Below are positions 12,017 through 24,276 of a stretch of DNA of 64,000 nt, piece by piece (positions within the stretch are counted from its first letter, which is position 1; every line of letters starts with the position of its first letter). The translations under genes and the position numbers were made by a program. Where the stretch lies: the NCBI GenBank assembly GCA_023374045.1, contig CM041782.1, forward strand, positions 255,029,810 through 255,093,809, read 5' to 3'. A model generated the notes under the pieces. It was not told where the DNA came from, did no database searches, and was given only the letters and a program-made list of their open reading frames with translations. The stretch is from Limonium bicolor (Eukaryota > Streptophyta > Magnoliopsida > Caryophyllales > Plumbaginaceae).

Positions 12017-14668
12017 AAATACAGTAATGTTATTCTAGCTAATCCTTACCAAGGTATTAGTATTATTTCATCCTTCATTTTAAACTCCTATCTCCTCAAA
12101 TTTTCGAGTGTGATAATAACTTGTTTTTTTATTATCTTATTTGTCACTTTATGATCATGATATGCAACTATATCATTAGCCTAAAGTTTCTCTCATTATA
12201 CATATATCTATATATTTTTGTATTATTTTATCTATTGATCTCCTCCATATTCTAACCCTTACCATATTAATTTTTAATGCAACACACTACCAGATCATAT
12301 CCTAAGTTTCGTAACGTTTATCAACCAGTCGGTTTCAATTTACCAACTTAAATACTAAATTCCTTACTCTCATATTACTAATTTATTATTCATTTCATCC
12401 TATTTTCTTAAGCTTATATATATATATATACATATATAATTATATATTAAATGCTAAAATTATCAACCTTCTTCACTACTTGATAATTAATTACTTACTC
12501 TTAACCCATATATTCTCTTTTCGTTTCAATCTAATTCACCATTGAACTTGGCGTTTATTGATCAATTATTAACTTAACAATGTTTACTAAATAATTTATT
12601 AATCAATTGATCCACTTAATCATCTATTCCCTACGACTTTTCTTTTACTCAATCCCTCTTATTTCCTTAATCTCAAATATATAAATGTGTATTTTACATT
12701 TAAAACCACTAATCATTTAACTACTTACTTGATAATTAATTATTAAGTAATCCTTTAATCTCTCCCACCAACCACAAATATTAATTTTCCAATAAACTCA
12801 ACTACATAATAATTGTTTTTTAAAATCCCAAATTACCAACCCATTTAAACATTTAATAATAATTTTTTTCTATTAGCCTTTTATCAAATCTATCTTCATT
12901 GACTTATTACTTATCAATTTATCATTTTTCTTTACAAACCATCCGTTTTTATAACTTAGTCATCCTATATTAATATATTTATCCCTCTCTCTATAATCTC
13001 TCTTTTACCATACTCTATTTCACAAATTTTAAATCCTACAATCACTAAAAATTTGAACCACTTATCAAACCATAAAATTCTCAACTTACACCATAAATAA
13101 TAGCAATTTATATTTAATTACCACAACGACTTGTTACCCACTTAATCTCAAAACCACTTAATTTGTTATACACTTGTTAATACAACCATTTTTATTTGTA
13201 TATTTTTTTTACTGCTGTTTACTTTTGAGTTTGTTTCATAACCCAAAACATTATTCCAAAAATTCCTATACTCACGAACTAGAATTTTAGCGCTACTAAT
13301 ATCTAACCCAATTACTTTGTTTAATTAGTTAGCATTAAGATTTTCTTTTTGCTAATCTCTATCTTTTTTTTCCTTCAGTTCTCACACGGTGCCCAACAGA
13401 ATAATTTAAAACTTCTATTGTTATAACAGTAGAGGAGAAGAAGAAGATAGGGTTGGGTATATTACCGGTTGCAGATATGAATTTTTTCAGTCCTGTAGAG
13501 TCTGGTGTGCAAAAAGCAGATCAATGATTTGTTGCTGCAAAGGCGCTTGTACAAGAAAGCGATGAAGATGAGTGTAGGCAGTTCTGGAATGGAAATGCTT
13601 TCGGTCCTCCCTTCAATTTGGTGCATGAGATCAGGACTCCAACGATATACAATTTCAGGGGTGCTGAAACAAGGGGATCGAAGTAACTGTATGTTTCTTG
13701 AAATATGAGAAGAAAATGAAGAGAATGTGAACGGCGGGCTTGTAGGTATTTCTTGGAGTTAGGATTGTAACGGTGGGTGAAGAAAGTGAATGGAGAGAGC
13801 GTTGTATGTATGATCCTCTCACCACGCAGAGTTGCAATATTGATGTGAAGAGAATGAAAGCACCAGTTGTTAAATTAACGTGAAGAGATGTGAAGAGAAT
13901 GAAAGGTTCCTTTGTCAATTAGTGAGTGAAGAAAAATAGAGAGCTCACATGTATTATATATATTTCATAATGTGAGGAGAAAATAAAGGAGAGGATTTCA
14001 ACCGTGAGTGAAAGATAAATTGCTAAAGTATTTATTTGTTTGTCAATTAAGTTATTGTATGCGGGGGGAATGAAGAAGAGAGGCCAGCATATAAGTTTTA
14101 TAATAAAAGAAAATGAAAGAGTAGAAGAGAAGCTATTATTTATGTTATATTTATTTTAATTGTTATTTTTTTTGTAACATGAGTGAAAGTAATATGAAAA
14201 GGATTAGAGAAGATTCATAATTAAATTAGCTCGTTAAATAACCTCCCAATCTTCCTCATAATAACCTATGTGTCATTTCATGTAATAGTAGATATTATAT
14301 GTTACACCGATTTTTATTGTATAATTTACTCCTTTTAAATTATCCCCTTAATTTAGAATTTCATGTTACGTTTGATAAATCTTTTTAGACTATGTATTTA
14401 TTTTTTAAATATAATTGAGGTTCATTGAAACCTTAATTCATGTAAATATTTACTTAATCCATTTTTGCAACATGTTAGCCTTATATAATTAGACCTTAAT
14501 TATTTTTATAATTAAGGGATATTTCAACTATGATTTTATATTGACTTTTATGATCCAAATCAATGTTCCATATATTTCTAAAATCTTTATAATATAATTG
14601 GAGTGTCTCAAAATTTTCCCAAGATTTATTGACTTATAAATCTTATTATTAAATTCATAATACTCTAT

Positions 14669-16408
14669 TGTTATACCCAAAATTTCAACCCCCCGGAGGT
14701 GAGTCTTCTAATAGGCTAGTAGTGAGGGTTCCCAGATCGATCGGCACATTTCAGAGTGCTAGGGACAGCTTAGTCATTTCCAGGGCCATTTTCGTAATTT
14801 TTCAAGGCTCCTAAGCCCCCTACAGGCTTTCTCTCTCCTCCAAATAAGGGTCAAATCAATTCAAAATGCTTTGAAATTTTTACCCAAGATAGAGGATGAC
14901 ATTTTAAGCATAATGGCGTTGGAATTTTGATTTTTCGAATTTCCAATAATTTTCTAGCAATTTCTGATTGAATCTGATGAGAAATTGAATTTAAAAATAT
15001 TCTAATATCCAAAAAATTCGACTCCACTTTAGAAAAATCAGAAATATCATCCTTTACCCATGTGTGAAATTTCATAATCAAATTCCTTTTGGAAGCCCTT
15101 GAGCTAAAACGTCGGTAAATCTCGGTTTTTACCGGATTTTTCTATCTTTAAAGAGGTCTATATAAGGAACCTTATCCCATGATCAAAGAAGAACCTCAAG
15201 AACCCTAAGCAACCAGAAAACCTAGCCGTCTCATTCCCCTCACGTTTTTACACATCCAAGCACTAAAATCACATCAAAAATCTCTCGAAATCACCACCTG
15301 AACACACTTTTCAACTCCTAACACATCAACAATCATCAAACATCAACCAAACCACCTCCAAAGCGTGAAGAACATCATCAACAATCAACAACCAGAAGCT
15401 TGGGTCGAAATCCTCTCGGGTCTGCCATCAACGGAGCACTCGACGAATCCCGGTGTGAAGAAACGTTGTGAATCCGAAGGTAAAACAGGTAGAAACTCCA
15501 CTTCCCTGATTCACCACGGTATTATCTGTCTCGCCTCAAAATTTGGGCTCAAACTAACCTTCGTACGCTTCTGTATTGCTGTTTATTTAAGCCTCTGTCA
15601 GATAACTTGTTTGCTAAGTTTCGTGCTTAATTCGAATTCAAATTGAAAACTTTCAATCACTAACGTTTGACATCTTTCAGGCTACACCCATAAAATTTGA
15701 GCCGAAAACACCTTCGGGAACAGCCTCAAGCCGCCGTCCGAGGGGTCCGCACCCACGGACGTGTCGGGGTCCCGGACTCCCTGTCCGTAAGCTCGGACAC
15801 CCACGGACGGCGGCGGGATTTTAAAAATTCAAAATTTAGGTTTTTTCTAATAATGTCCGGGCCCACGGACATCCTGTCCGAGGCCCCGGACTTTGCAAAT
15901 TTTTGTTTTCTTTAATTTTCGACTTTTCTGTATGTTTAGGTTAACTGGGGTCCGTGGTCTCGGACGTTGGTCCGTGGCTACGGACGTAAGCAAAATTTGA
16001 CCTAATTCTGCCTCCGAAACCCTAGTTTAGGTAGCTTTAATTTCACTTTATTCTCTGTCAAAAAATGCTAAAAACAAAAAAAAACAGAAGCGCGCACTTA
16101 GGTTAAAACGACTCGTAATAAGCCGTAATAAACTAAGTAGAGGAAAAACGACCTAGAAGGGTAATGAAAGTAATTGAACCCTAATAAGTCGAATATCAAG
16201 CCCCCGAACCCGAACTCTCCTTTCCTAATTTGATCTAGGTTAAAATTAGGTGGCGACTCATAATAGGTTCCAGTGAGCTAGCTTAGGTTTTAATAATTAT
16301 TGTTATATGACATAGTTATTAATCTTAGGTTATAAGTGGACCTAAAACCCGTTTAGATCCTAATCAGCTTTAATCAACATAGGATAGGGTTTAAAATCGA
16401 GGCTCACA
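14669..16408 (+). repeat. 5' LTR of non-autonomous copy 1
   Basis: TG...CA termini, 1740 bp, nearly identical to the 3' LTR apart from small indels clustered near 15675-15760. It contains a TATA box at 15159 and a GC-rich cluster of GTCCG/CGGAC half-sites at about 15735-15990. A 93-codon frame near 15365-15646 has no ATG start and is not treated as a gene. Confidence 0.92.
15158..15168 (+). promoter_or_regulatory. TATA box in the copy 1 5' LTR
   Basis: CTATATAAGG, conserved at the same place in all four LTRs of this family (also about 21413, 48522 and 55222). Transcription should start about 30 bases downstream. Confidence 0.65.
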
Positions 16409-16411
16409 GAC

Positions 16412-16429
16412 TGGCGACTCTGCTGGGGA
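16412..16429 (+). other. Primer binding site, tRNA-Arg
   Basis: TGGCGACTCTGCTGGGGA starts three bases after the LTR end. Its complement ends AGAGTCGCCA, which fits the acceptor stem plus CCA of plant tRNA-Arg as I recall it. This primer is typical of Ogre/Tat elements. Confidence 0.75.
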
Positions 16430-19400
16430 TCAAACTCTTAATATTAACTTGATTAATTTTAAGAAAGAGGGCTTAACTCGAAAAATGTTTATTTATGGCT
16501 TTATTACTTTGTTTGTTTACTTTGGTGCGCACTTTAATTTTCTGCACCTTTGCATCATATGAGAGCGAGGGTCCACCTAAACCGATTTCATCCCGGGACC
16601 CGTTTGAGGGTCCCCTGTCAGGGACTCACACCTTTTAGGTGATGTGAATAAGCGGGGGAAAAGAGGAGGATGTCGTCTAACCACATCCCCTTAATACCTG
16701 GGCCTTAGCCCCAAGCGTTTTCCTGGCAGTGTCCTTACCAAGCCCAATGTTTGGTCAGTCAAAGACCCGACCGTAGACGCACACCTTCAGGTGATGTGAA
16801 AAAGTGGGGAAGCCCAAAGAGAATAGCGTGCAAGCCCTATTCCTTTGTGGTAACCTGGGCCCATGCCCCAAGCACCTCTCCGGATCGATCCATACCCGGT
16901 TTGATCAAAGCGTCTAGTGAGGACATGTTGAACTTGTGTGGGCCTTGTTTGCTTGTATGATGGCCCACTACGCAGCCTAGAAATTGATAGGAACCTCTCC
17001 TACATCAACTCAGCCCAACCCGAATTGGCAGCTTTATTGTTTACGGCCCAGAGGCCCTGTTTGGTTTGATATGTGTGTCATTTGGGCTTCGGCCCAAAAA
17101 GTTTAGACTTTGGTGATTTCTCTTTCAGCCTAATTTGAATTATCAATTTAGTTCTAGGCCCATGAAAACAAATCTACCTAAAGCAGTCCATAAGACATGA
17201 AAATCAATCAGGCTTTTCCACTTCGGCCCAAGGCCCATTCTAGTCTAGGTGAACCTTTTGTTCGGGCCCTGGCCCAAAGTCCTAGATCTAGGTGTCATAC
17301 CTTTTAGGCCCACTCAAAACTATTTGTTTAGGTTTCAACTCATTCAAATTCAAGATAATTTTTCATTCATTGTAGTTTCTGGCCTTAAGGCCCAACAGGA
17401 ACATCAAACAAATCTTAGACTTCAAAGTTTCTCTCTCGGCCCAGTGGCCCATTCATAGTTCATATGGCTTCCTTCAGCCTGTACATATCACCTCCAGATT
17501 AAGGGCCTTCAGGCCCACACAGAGTCCAAGAAGAAGACAGTCACGGTCATCTTAACGACATCCTAGCAGTCAAGAGCTCGAGTCTTCAGCATGCCGACAT
17601 CAGACGGTTCAGCAGAGTTCAAATTCAAGGGAAAGTTTAGGGATCCCATGCATTCTACTGCATAACTTGCTAAAACATTCATCTTTCAAATGCATCGCTC
17701 AAAGTTTTCAAAGAATGATCGTTTTCAAACCACCGATAAGAAGCATCGATTTTTCATTTTCTTCCTCATGTTCACAAATGGATGACATTTTTGAGTCTAA
17801 AGGGTAACAAAAAAGATTTTATTTCACACAAGTTTCTTTTGAGAAAATGGTTCATGAAATAATTATTTCCCGACAATGGCATGCAAAGACTTGTATTTTG
17901 TTTCCGAAATTTTGAACATGCCTTACCAAACCCCACAGCTCATCCCAAGACATCCAAATAACCCCCAAAGCGGTTCCAAATCCATATCTTTTAAATTGTT
18001 GTCATTAACCCCAAATCAATACTGGGGGCAATCTGAGTTTAGGTACGTCATCTTTCATCTTTCGTTTAAGCGTGTGAACTAGTCTCTAAGTGAAATTCAC
18101 GAGAGTGTCTTGAGCGGAAAAACCATGAGTGAATGAGCGTGTCACTTTTACACGACTCCGGTGAGACCACATTCAAAGGTGAGGTAAACGGCATAACTCC
18201 GACCGAAGGAGATAATTTGTAAATTTACTCTTAGATCTGCGAAAAGTAACAAAGAATGGATACACAACTATCAGGAATGACGAAGCACCTAGGTACAGCA
18301 CCACACATCCAAAAGCTTGTGAACCCTGACATTACACCCTAGGCACCCCCACTGAGCTTCTCATGTATGACCTCTTTTACAACACTACAAGCTCCACAAA
18401 CAAGCCAACCAATGATGAATAACCGACCCGGTGACCAAAGGAAGCAAGGAGCCCGACTCCCGAACTGCAACCTCACAAAGAAGCAAAACCGCTATCAGCA
18501 TGACGAAACGATCCGCAAATGGTCCCAAGGTGACACAGGATCCAAATGAGCTAACATTAAAAACAGCTCTCGAAGTTCAAAACCGGGAAACACAAGAACC
18601 CCGAAGGAAAGGAAATTCAAAGAAAGGCGAACCTGAAAAGCCTCGAAGAAATCCAAAATCGGAAAAAAGAAAGAAGATGCAAGGAACAACCCAAAAGTTC
18701 TAAGTTCCAAGCTCATAAGCGAAGTCGTCGCGAAGTAGCCAAATTACTTCAAAGACAAGGAAGATAATTCCGGGAGAAAACGCAAGTTGCAGCTTTGGTC
18801 ACCCATTTAAGCTCCACATACCTCAAATATCCCTCCATGATCCTGTTGTCATTCATCACACCCTATGGCCACGTTATAAGCTTTAAAGACTTCCGACTTG
18901 ATAGTTGTGTATCTAATCACGTGAAAGTAACAGATCAAATGCGTAAATCCATCAAATATCGAATTCAATGGTTTAGAAGTTAGGACCATGAGCGAGAAAT
19001 GAGTGCAAACACCGACCACATCGAGTGTAGGTTAGGAAGCACCACGTCAAAGAATAAGCCTCAACCCTGTGAGGATGAGACTTGTTCGCACGTTTAATCA
19101 AAGAAAATACTGGGGGCAATCGATCGTTCCGATCGACTGCCATGAACTCTAGCTCGGATTGTCCTAGGGAAAAATACTGGGGGCAATTGTTGGTTCCAAC
19201 AATTGCCATGTCAACACCAATTAAAACCCAAAGCTCGAGCACCACCATCCCACCACAGGCACACATAAGTCCTTACCACCACACACACTCTCAAGCCCGT
19301 CATTGGCCTTGACCTCCATCCAAAATCACAACCCAATCCCAGGTCTGTCACAAATCCTGAACACCGGCGAAAGCCTTCAGCACCACAACAAACACCACAC

Positions 19401-19750
19401 ACTTCCACCAATGACATGTTCATTTTTCAAGAAACAAATTGCGGATATAAAATTTTTAGTCAGGAAATGATCATTTCACTTTCCTTTTTCAGCAGAGTCT
19501 TTCTCAAGCATTGCCATGTTTGACATATTCTTCAACAGTTTCTTGTTTTGGCAAGCTTCCAACAAACACTTTAGTTGCATTTTACAACTTTTGCACAACA
19601 CCTCAACATTGCCACCTTTTCCAACAGTTTCCTGTTTTGAACGAGTATCTTTCATGTATTTTGATTGCATACATCTTATCATCATTGCCATGTTTGGCAC
19701 TCCAATAATCAGTTTTCATCATTTGCACGAGACCATTATCTTCCTAACTC
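16430..19750 (+). other. Leader and internal non-coding region of copy 1
   Basis: No significant coding frame. From about 16555 to 16800 are short hairpins around GGGTCC and CACACCTT..AGGTGATGTG. From about 16930 to 17520 GGCCCA recurs many times. CTGGGGGCAAT cassettes lie near 18021, 19110 and 19178, the last two followed by inverted repeats. The order matches the second copy at 49818-53190, so it is a conserved architecture and not random decay. Confidence 0.7.
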
Positions 19751-19759
19751 ATTTTTAGT

Positions 19760-20265
19760 TCGAGACCTAAAATCGGCGCAAGGCCCTGCAGATTCCTCTT
19801 TCAGTACGAGACCTAGCATCTTCATTCAGTACGAGACCTAGAATCAGTATGAGAGCCATCTTTTTCTTCATCCATTCAGTACGAGACTTCAGTGCGAGAC
19901 CACCATCTTCTTCAGTGCGAGACCCAGCATCTTCATTCAGTACGAGACCAAGAATCAGTGTGAGATCCAGCTTTTCCTTCATCCATTTAGTACGAGACTT
20001 CAGTGCGAGACCCGTCATCTTCTTCAGTGCGAGACCGAGCGTCATCATCCAGTGCGAGACCAGTACGAGACCTAGTATCATCTTCCGTGCGAGACCCATC
20101 ATTTTCTTCAGTGCGAGATCGAGCGTCATCATCCAGTGCGAGACCAGTACGAGACCTAGTATCATCTTCCGTGCGAGACCCATCATTTTCTTCAGTGAGA
20201 TCGAGCGTCATCATCCAGTGCGAGACCAGTACGAGACCTAGTATCTCATCAGTGCGAGGTAGAGC
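19760..20265. repeat. Tandem array with CAGT(G/A)CGAGAC units
   Basis: Units containing AGTGCGAGACC or AGTACGAGACCTAG recur about every 20-40 bases. A higher-order unit of about 74 bp repeats three times between 20000 and 20250. Open frames on both strands across it are repeat artefacts. Confidence 0.85.
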
Positions 20266-20574
20266 GTGATCTAAGTTGGCGGGGCAGAGGCAATAAGTCC
20301 CCATCTTCATGTCAACTTCTTGGGAGAAACAACTAGTGGGCAGTGGCAATAAGTCCCCTTGGTAATCTAGAAGTTATCCCAGCACCCCAGTTGGTGGGCA
20401 GAGGCAATAAGTCCCCATAGTATACCAACCAGGAGCATTGGAACGGGTTTCGGTCCCCAGAAGCATCCGAGCATCATCAGCATCAACATCATCATCAGCA
20501 TCGTTAGCATATCATCATCATATCATTTTTTCTGCATTACAGGTTCCCGACCCCTTAGAATGTTCGGCATACTT

Positions 20575-20820
20575 CATTTCATTTAGGTAGTCAACGCCTT
20601 AGAATAGCTTGACATCATCTCATTCGTTATAGGTGGTCAACGCCTTAGAATAGCTTGACATCATCTCATTCGTTATAGGTAGTCGGCGCCTTAGAATAGT
20701 CTGACATTATTTCATTTTTTACCTTTAGGTGGCCGACGCTTTAGAATCGCTCGACATCCTTCCACTTTACTCATAGGTAGTCAGCGCCTTAGAACAGCTC
20801 GACACAACTTGTTGGTTTTC
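20575..20820. repeat. Array of AGGTAGTCAACGCCTTAGAATAGC units
   Basis: About five copies of a 50-60 bp unit with GTCAACGCC and GCTTGACA arms lie just upstream of the 3' LTR. The same unit occurs near 54120-54600 in copy 2. Confidence 0.85.
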
Positions 20821-20910
20821 AATTGCACGAGGGGTCTTTTAAGATCCAAAATTTTGGGGTATCACTCAAGCATCAACTAGCCTTTTCATTTCCATTACAA
20901 AGTCTAGTTG

Positions 20911-20923
20911 ACGGGGGGCAATC
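20911..20923 (+). other. Polypurine tract of copy 1
   Basis: ACGGGGGGCAATC directly precedes the 3' LTR (TGTTATACCC). The identical tract precedes the 3' LTR of copy 2, so this is the plus-strand primer site. Confidence 0.8.
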
Positions 20924-22680
20924 TGTTATACCCAAAATTTCAACCCCCCGGAGGTGAGTCTCTTCTAATAGGCTAGTAGTGAGGGTTCCCAGATCGATCG
21001 GCACATTTCAGAGTGCTAGGGACAGCTTAGTCATTTCCAGGGCCATTTTCGTAATTTTTCAAGGCTCCTAAGCCCCCTACAGGCTTTCTCTCTCCTCCAA
21101 ATAAGGGTCAAATCAATTCAAAATGCTTTGAAATTTTTACCCAAGATAGAGGATGACATTTTAAGCATATGGCGTTGGAATTTTGATTTTTCGAATTTCC
21201 AATAATTTTCTAGCAATTTCTGATTGAATCTGATGAGAAATTGAATTTAAAAATATTCTAATATCCAAAAAATTCGACTCCACTTTAGAAAAATCAGAAA
21301 TATCATCCTTTACCCATGTGTGAAATTTCATAATCAAATTCCTTTTGGAAGCCCTTGAGCTAAAACGTCGGTAAATCTCGGTTTTTACCGGATTTTTCTA
21401 TCTTTAAAGAGGTCTATATAAGGAACCTTATCCCATGATCAAAGAAGAACCTCAAGAACCCTAAGCAACCAGAAAACCTAGCCGTCTCATTCCCCTCACG
21501 TTTTTACACATCCAAGCACTAAAATCACATCAAAAATCTCTCGAAATCACCACCTGAACACACTTTTCAACTCCTAACACATCAACAATCATCAAACATC
21601 AACCAAACCACCTCCAAAGCGTGAAGAACATCATCAACAATCAACAACCAGAAGCTTGGGTCGAAATCCTCTCGGGTCTGCCATCAACGGAGCACTCGAC
21701 GAATCCCGGTGTGAAGAAACGTTGTGAATCCGAAGGTAAAACAGGTAGAAACTCCACTTCCCTGATTCACCACGGTATTATCTGTCTCGCCTCAAAATTT
21801 GGGCTCAAACTAACCTTCGTACGCTTCTGTATTGCTGTTTATTTAAGCCTCTGTCAGATAACTTGTTTGCTAAGTTTCGTGCTTAATTCGAATTCAAATT
21901 GAAAACTTTCAATCACTAACGTCTTGTACATCTTTCAGGCTACACACCCATAAAATTTGAGCCGAAAACACCTTCGGGAACAGCCTCAAAGCCGCCGTCC
22001 GAGGCTGTCCGCACCCACGGACGTCGTGTCCGGGGTCCCGGACTCCCTGTCCGTAAGCTCGGACACCCACGGACGGCGGCGGGATTTTAAAAATTCAAAA
22101 TTTAGGTTTTTTCTAATAATGTCCGGGCCCACGGACATCCTGTCCGTGGCCCCGGACTTTGCAAATTTTTGTTTTCTTTTAATTTCGACTTTTCTGTATG
22201 TTTAGGTTAACTGGGGTCCGTGGTCTCGGACGTTTGGTCCGTGGCTACGGACGTAAGCAAAATTTGACCTAATTCTGCCTCCGAAACCCTAGCTTAGGTA
22301 GCTTTTAATTTCACTTTAATTCTCTGTCAAAAAATTTAAAAACAAAAAAAACAGAAGGTCGCGCACTTAGGTTAAAACGACTCGCAATAAGCCGTAAATA
22401 AACTAAGTAGAGGAAAAACGACCTAGGAAGGGTAATGAAAGTAATTGAACCCTAATTAAGTCGAATATCAAGCCCCCGAACCCGAACTCTCCTTTCCTAA
22501 TTTGATCTAGGTTAAAATTAGGTGGCGACTCATAATAGGTTCCAGTGAGCTAGCTTAGGTTTTAATAATTATTGTTATATGACATAGTTATTAATCTTAG
22601 GTTATAAGTGGACCTAAAACCCGTTTAGATCCTAATCAGCTTTAATCAACATAGGATAGGGTTTAAAATCGAGGCTCACA
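20924..22680 (+). repeat. 3' LTR of non-autonomous copy 1
   Basis: 1757 bp, TGTTATACCC...GGCTCACA, followed by the target duplication TCTAT. It agrees with the 5' LTR almost everywhere, which indicates a fairly recent insertion. Confidence 0.92.
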
Positions 22681-22940
22681 TCTATAATAATATATAATAA
22701 TTAAATATTTAATTGTATACTTTGGAGTTAAATAGGAGGAATCCCCCTAAAATAATTTCCATAATTCCATATAATATTAATACTCATAATTCCATACAAT
22801 AATTTAATATTCATAATTCCTTATACTAATTTAATATTCATAATTCCATATAATAATTTAATACTTAATAGTATTATTAAAGGTTTAATAAAAGAAATCC
22901 CCTAAATTAATTTAAATTAATTTAGGGGTATTTCAGTTTC

Positions 22941-23952
22941 TCTCGAGGTAACGTAGATAAAACGCTCTTCATTCTACACTCATCACATGACTTACTTCTA
23001 GTACAGATCTATGTTTGATATCATTTATGGTTCTACAAGTAACACCCTCTGTGACCATTTTGCTAACCTTATGAAGCAAGAGTTTTCCATGAATGAGTTA
23101 GGTGAGCTCAAGTTCTTCTTAGGATTACAAATTCAACAGGAAAGGGAAGGGATCAAGATCCATCAACAAAAGTACATCAAGGAACTCCTTGATAAGTACA
23201 ACCTGAAAAATGCCAAGAGTATGTCCACACCAAGCTGTACATCTGCCAAACTGCTTCCTGATGATGACGGAGTCGGCGTCAATGCCACCGAATATAGAGG
23301 AATGATAGGGTCCCTCTTGTACCTGACTGCCAGTCGCCCAGACATTCTTCACGCAGTCTGTCTTTGTGCTCGCTTCCAAGCAGCACCAAAACAGTCTCAC
23401 CTCAAAGCAGTCAAGCGTATCTTCTGCTATCTTAAAGGTACAAGTACACTCTATCTATGGTATCCACGATCTCCTACTTTTACTTTATCTGGATAGAGTG
23501 ACTCTGATTGGGCTGGTTCTCTCCAAGATCGAAAGAGTACTTCAGGTAATGCACAGTTCTTGGGTCTTTGCCTTGTTTCATGGTCCTCCAAAAAACAGAA
23601 TTCTGTAGCACTCTCTACAGCAGAGGCAGAGTATGTTTCTGCTGCAGCCTGTTGCTCCCAACTCCTTTGGATGAAACAACAACTTCAAGACTATCATGTC
23701 ACCCAAGAACAGATCCCAATCTTTTGTGACAACAAAAGCACAATCAAAATATCAGAAAACCCAGTCCAACACTCAAGAACCAAACACATCGAAATTCACT
23801 TTCACTTCTTGAAAGACTGTGTCGAGAAAAAGCTTATCCAACTTGACTTTGTGCCCACAGAAGATCAACTTGCAGATATTTTCACTAAACCCTTGTCTAC
23901 AGCAAGATTCGAAGCACTGCGATCAGCAATCGGATTGACTCCGTCTACCTAG
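22941..23952 (+). pseudogene. Sirevirus (Ty1/copia) pol, end of RT and RNase H
   Basis: Continues the RT fragment at 8996-9114. Recognisable blocks are the RT thumb (NELGELKFFLGLQI, PSRPDI-like TASRPDILHAV), then RNase H with SDSDWAG, STAEAEYVSAA, FCDNKSTI and the end block HIEIHFHFLKD...DQLADIFTKPL. The YVDD catalytic box near 23010-23020 has lost two bases, which shifts the frame. A TAG at about 23494 replaces the Tyr before SDSDWAG. The gene is therefore dead. It is interrupted to the left by the 13.8-kb insertion flanked by GTTTC. The stop at about 23950 is the normal end of copia pol. Confidence 0.9.
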
Positions 23953-24276
23953 ACGGTCGCATCTCCTTGCCCCTACCGTAATCTTTAGCAGGTACTCCCT
24001 CATGTCTCATAGAGTCTGTCTTTGTTTGCACTTGAATCAGTGAAATGTGTTTTATTACTTAGCACGCCTATTACTCTACGCTACTATCCACGTCATCTAT
24101 CCGAACCCAACCCGCCTAAATCGTCGCCCTTAATCTCGCCCCATCCTGACGTCGCCGCATTTATCTCACCTGACACATGCCATCTCTGCAACTTCCAGCC
24201 TTTATATCTATCACCCGTCCACTCCATCTCTCTCACTTCCACTCCCTTTACACCCAAGCATCCTTCAAATTTCCAA

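Larger units (their letters stand above)
14669..22680 (+). mobile_element. Non-autonomous LTR retrotransposon with tRNA-Arg primer site (Tat/Ogre type), copy 1
   Basis: A complete element: LTRs at 14669-16408 and 20924-22680, both TGTTATACCC...GGCTCACA, with the 5-bp duplication TCTAT at 14664-14668 and 22681-22685. A primer site follows the 5' LTR and a G-rich polypurine tract precedes the 3' LTR. The 4.5-kb internal part has no gag, protease, RT or integrase frame on either strand. It consists of a leader rich in GGCCCA, repeated TACTGGGGGCAAT cassettes and two tandem arrays. It must depend on proteins from another element. The tRNA-Arg primer site points to a Tat/Ogre helper. It is inserted in the long Tekay-type LTR. 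A second copy is at 48016-56475. Confidence 0.9.
9115..22935 (-). mobile_element. Long Tekay-type LTR, probably a solo LTR, split by a nested element
   Basis: On the minus strand it runs from TGAAATACCCC (22935) to GGGGTGTTACA (9115), flanked by the 5-bp duplication GTTTC. Leaving out the nested element at 14669-22680 and its extra TCTAT, about 5.8 kb remain, with no gag, pol, primer site or polypurine tract. A solo LTR left by recombination between two LTRs fits best. It would be longer than the other Tekay LTRs here (about 4.1-4.6 kb). Positions 9374-9396 carry a degenerate form of the conserved CCCC/GGGG hairpin. The remainder, 10350-14668, is AT-rich with no gene seen. Confidence 0.75.

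Noticed and set aside
15365..15646. A 93-codon frame repeated in LTRs (also 21621-21902, partly 48772-49017)
   Set aside because: It has no ATG start, lies in the LTR, and its frame is broken in copy 2 by a single-base loss while the DNA stays conserved. Conservation is of the LTR sequence, not of a protein.
16412..16429. tRNA-like sequence as a tRNA gene
   Set aside because: Only an 18-base match to a tRNA 3' end is present, which fits a primer site.
19767..20349. Several open frames on both strands
   Set aside because: They follow the AGTGCGAGACC tandem units and have repeat-like composition with no domain.
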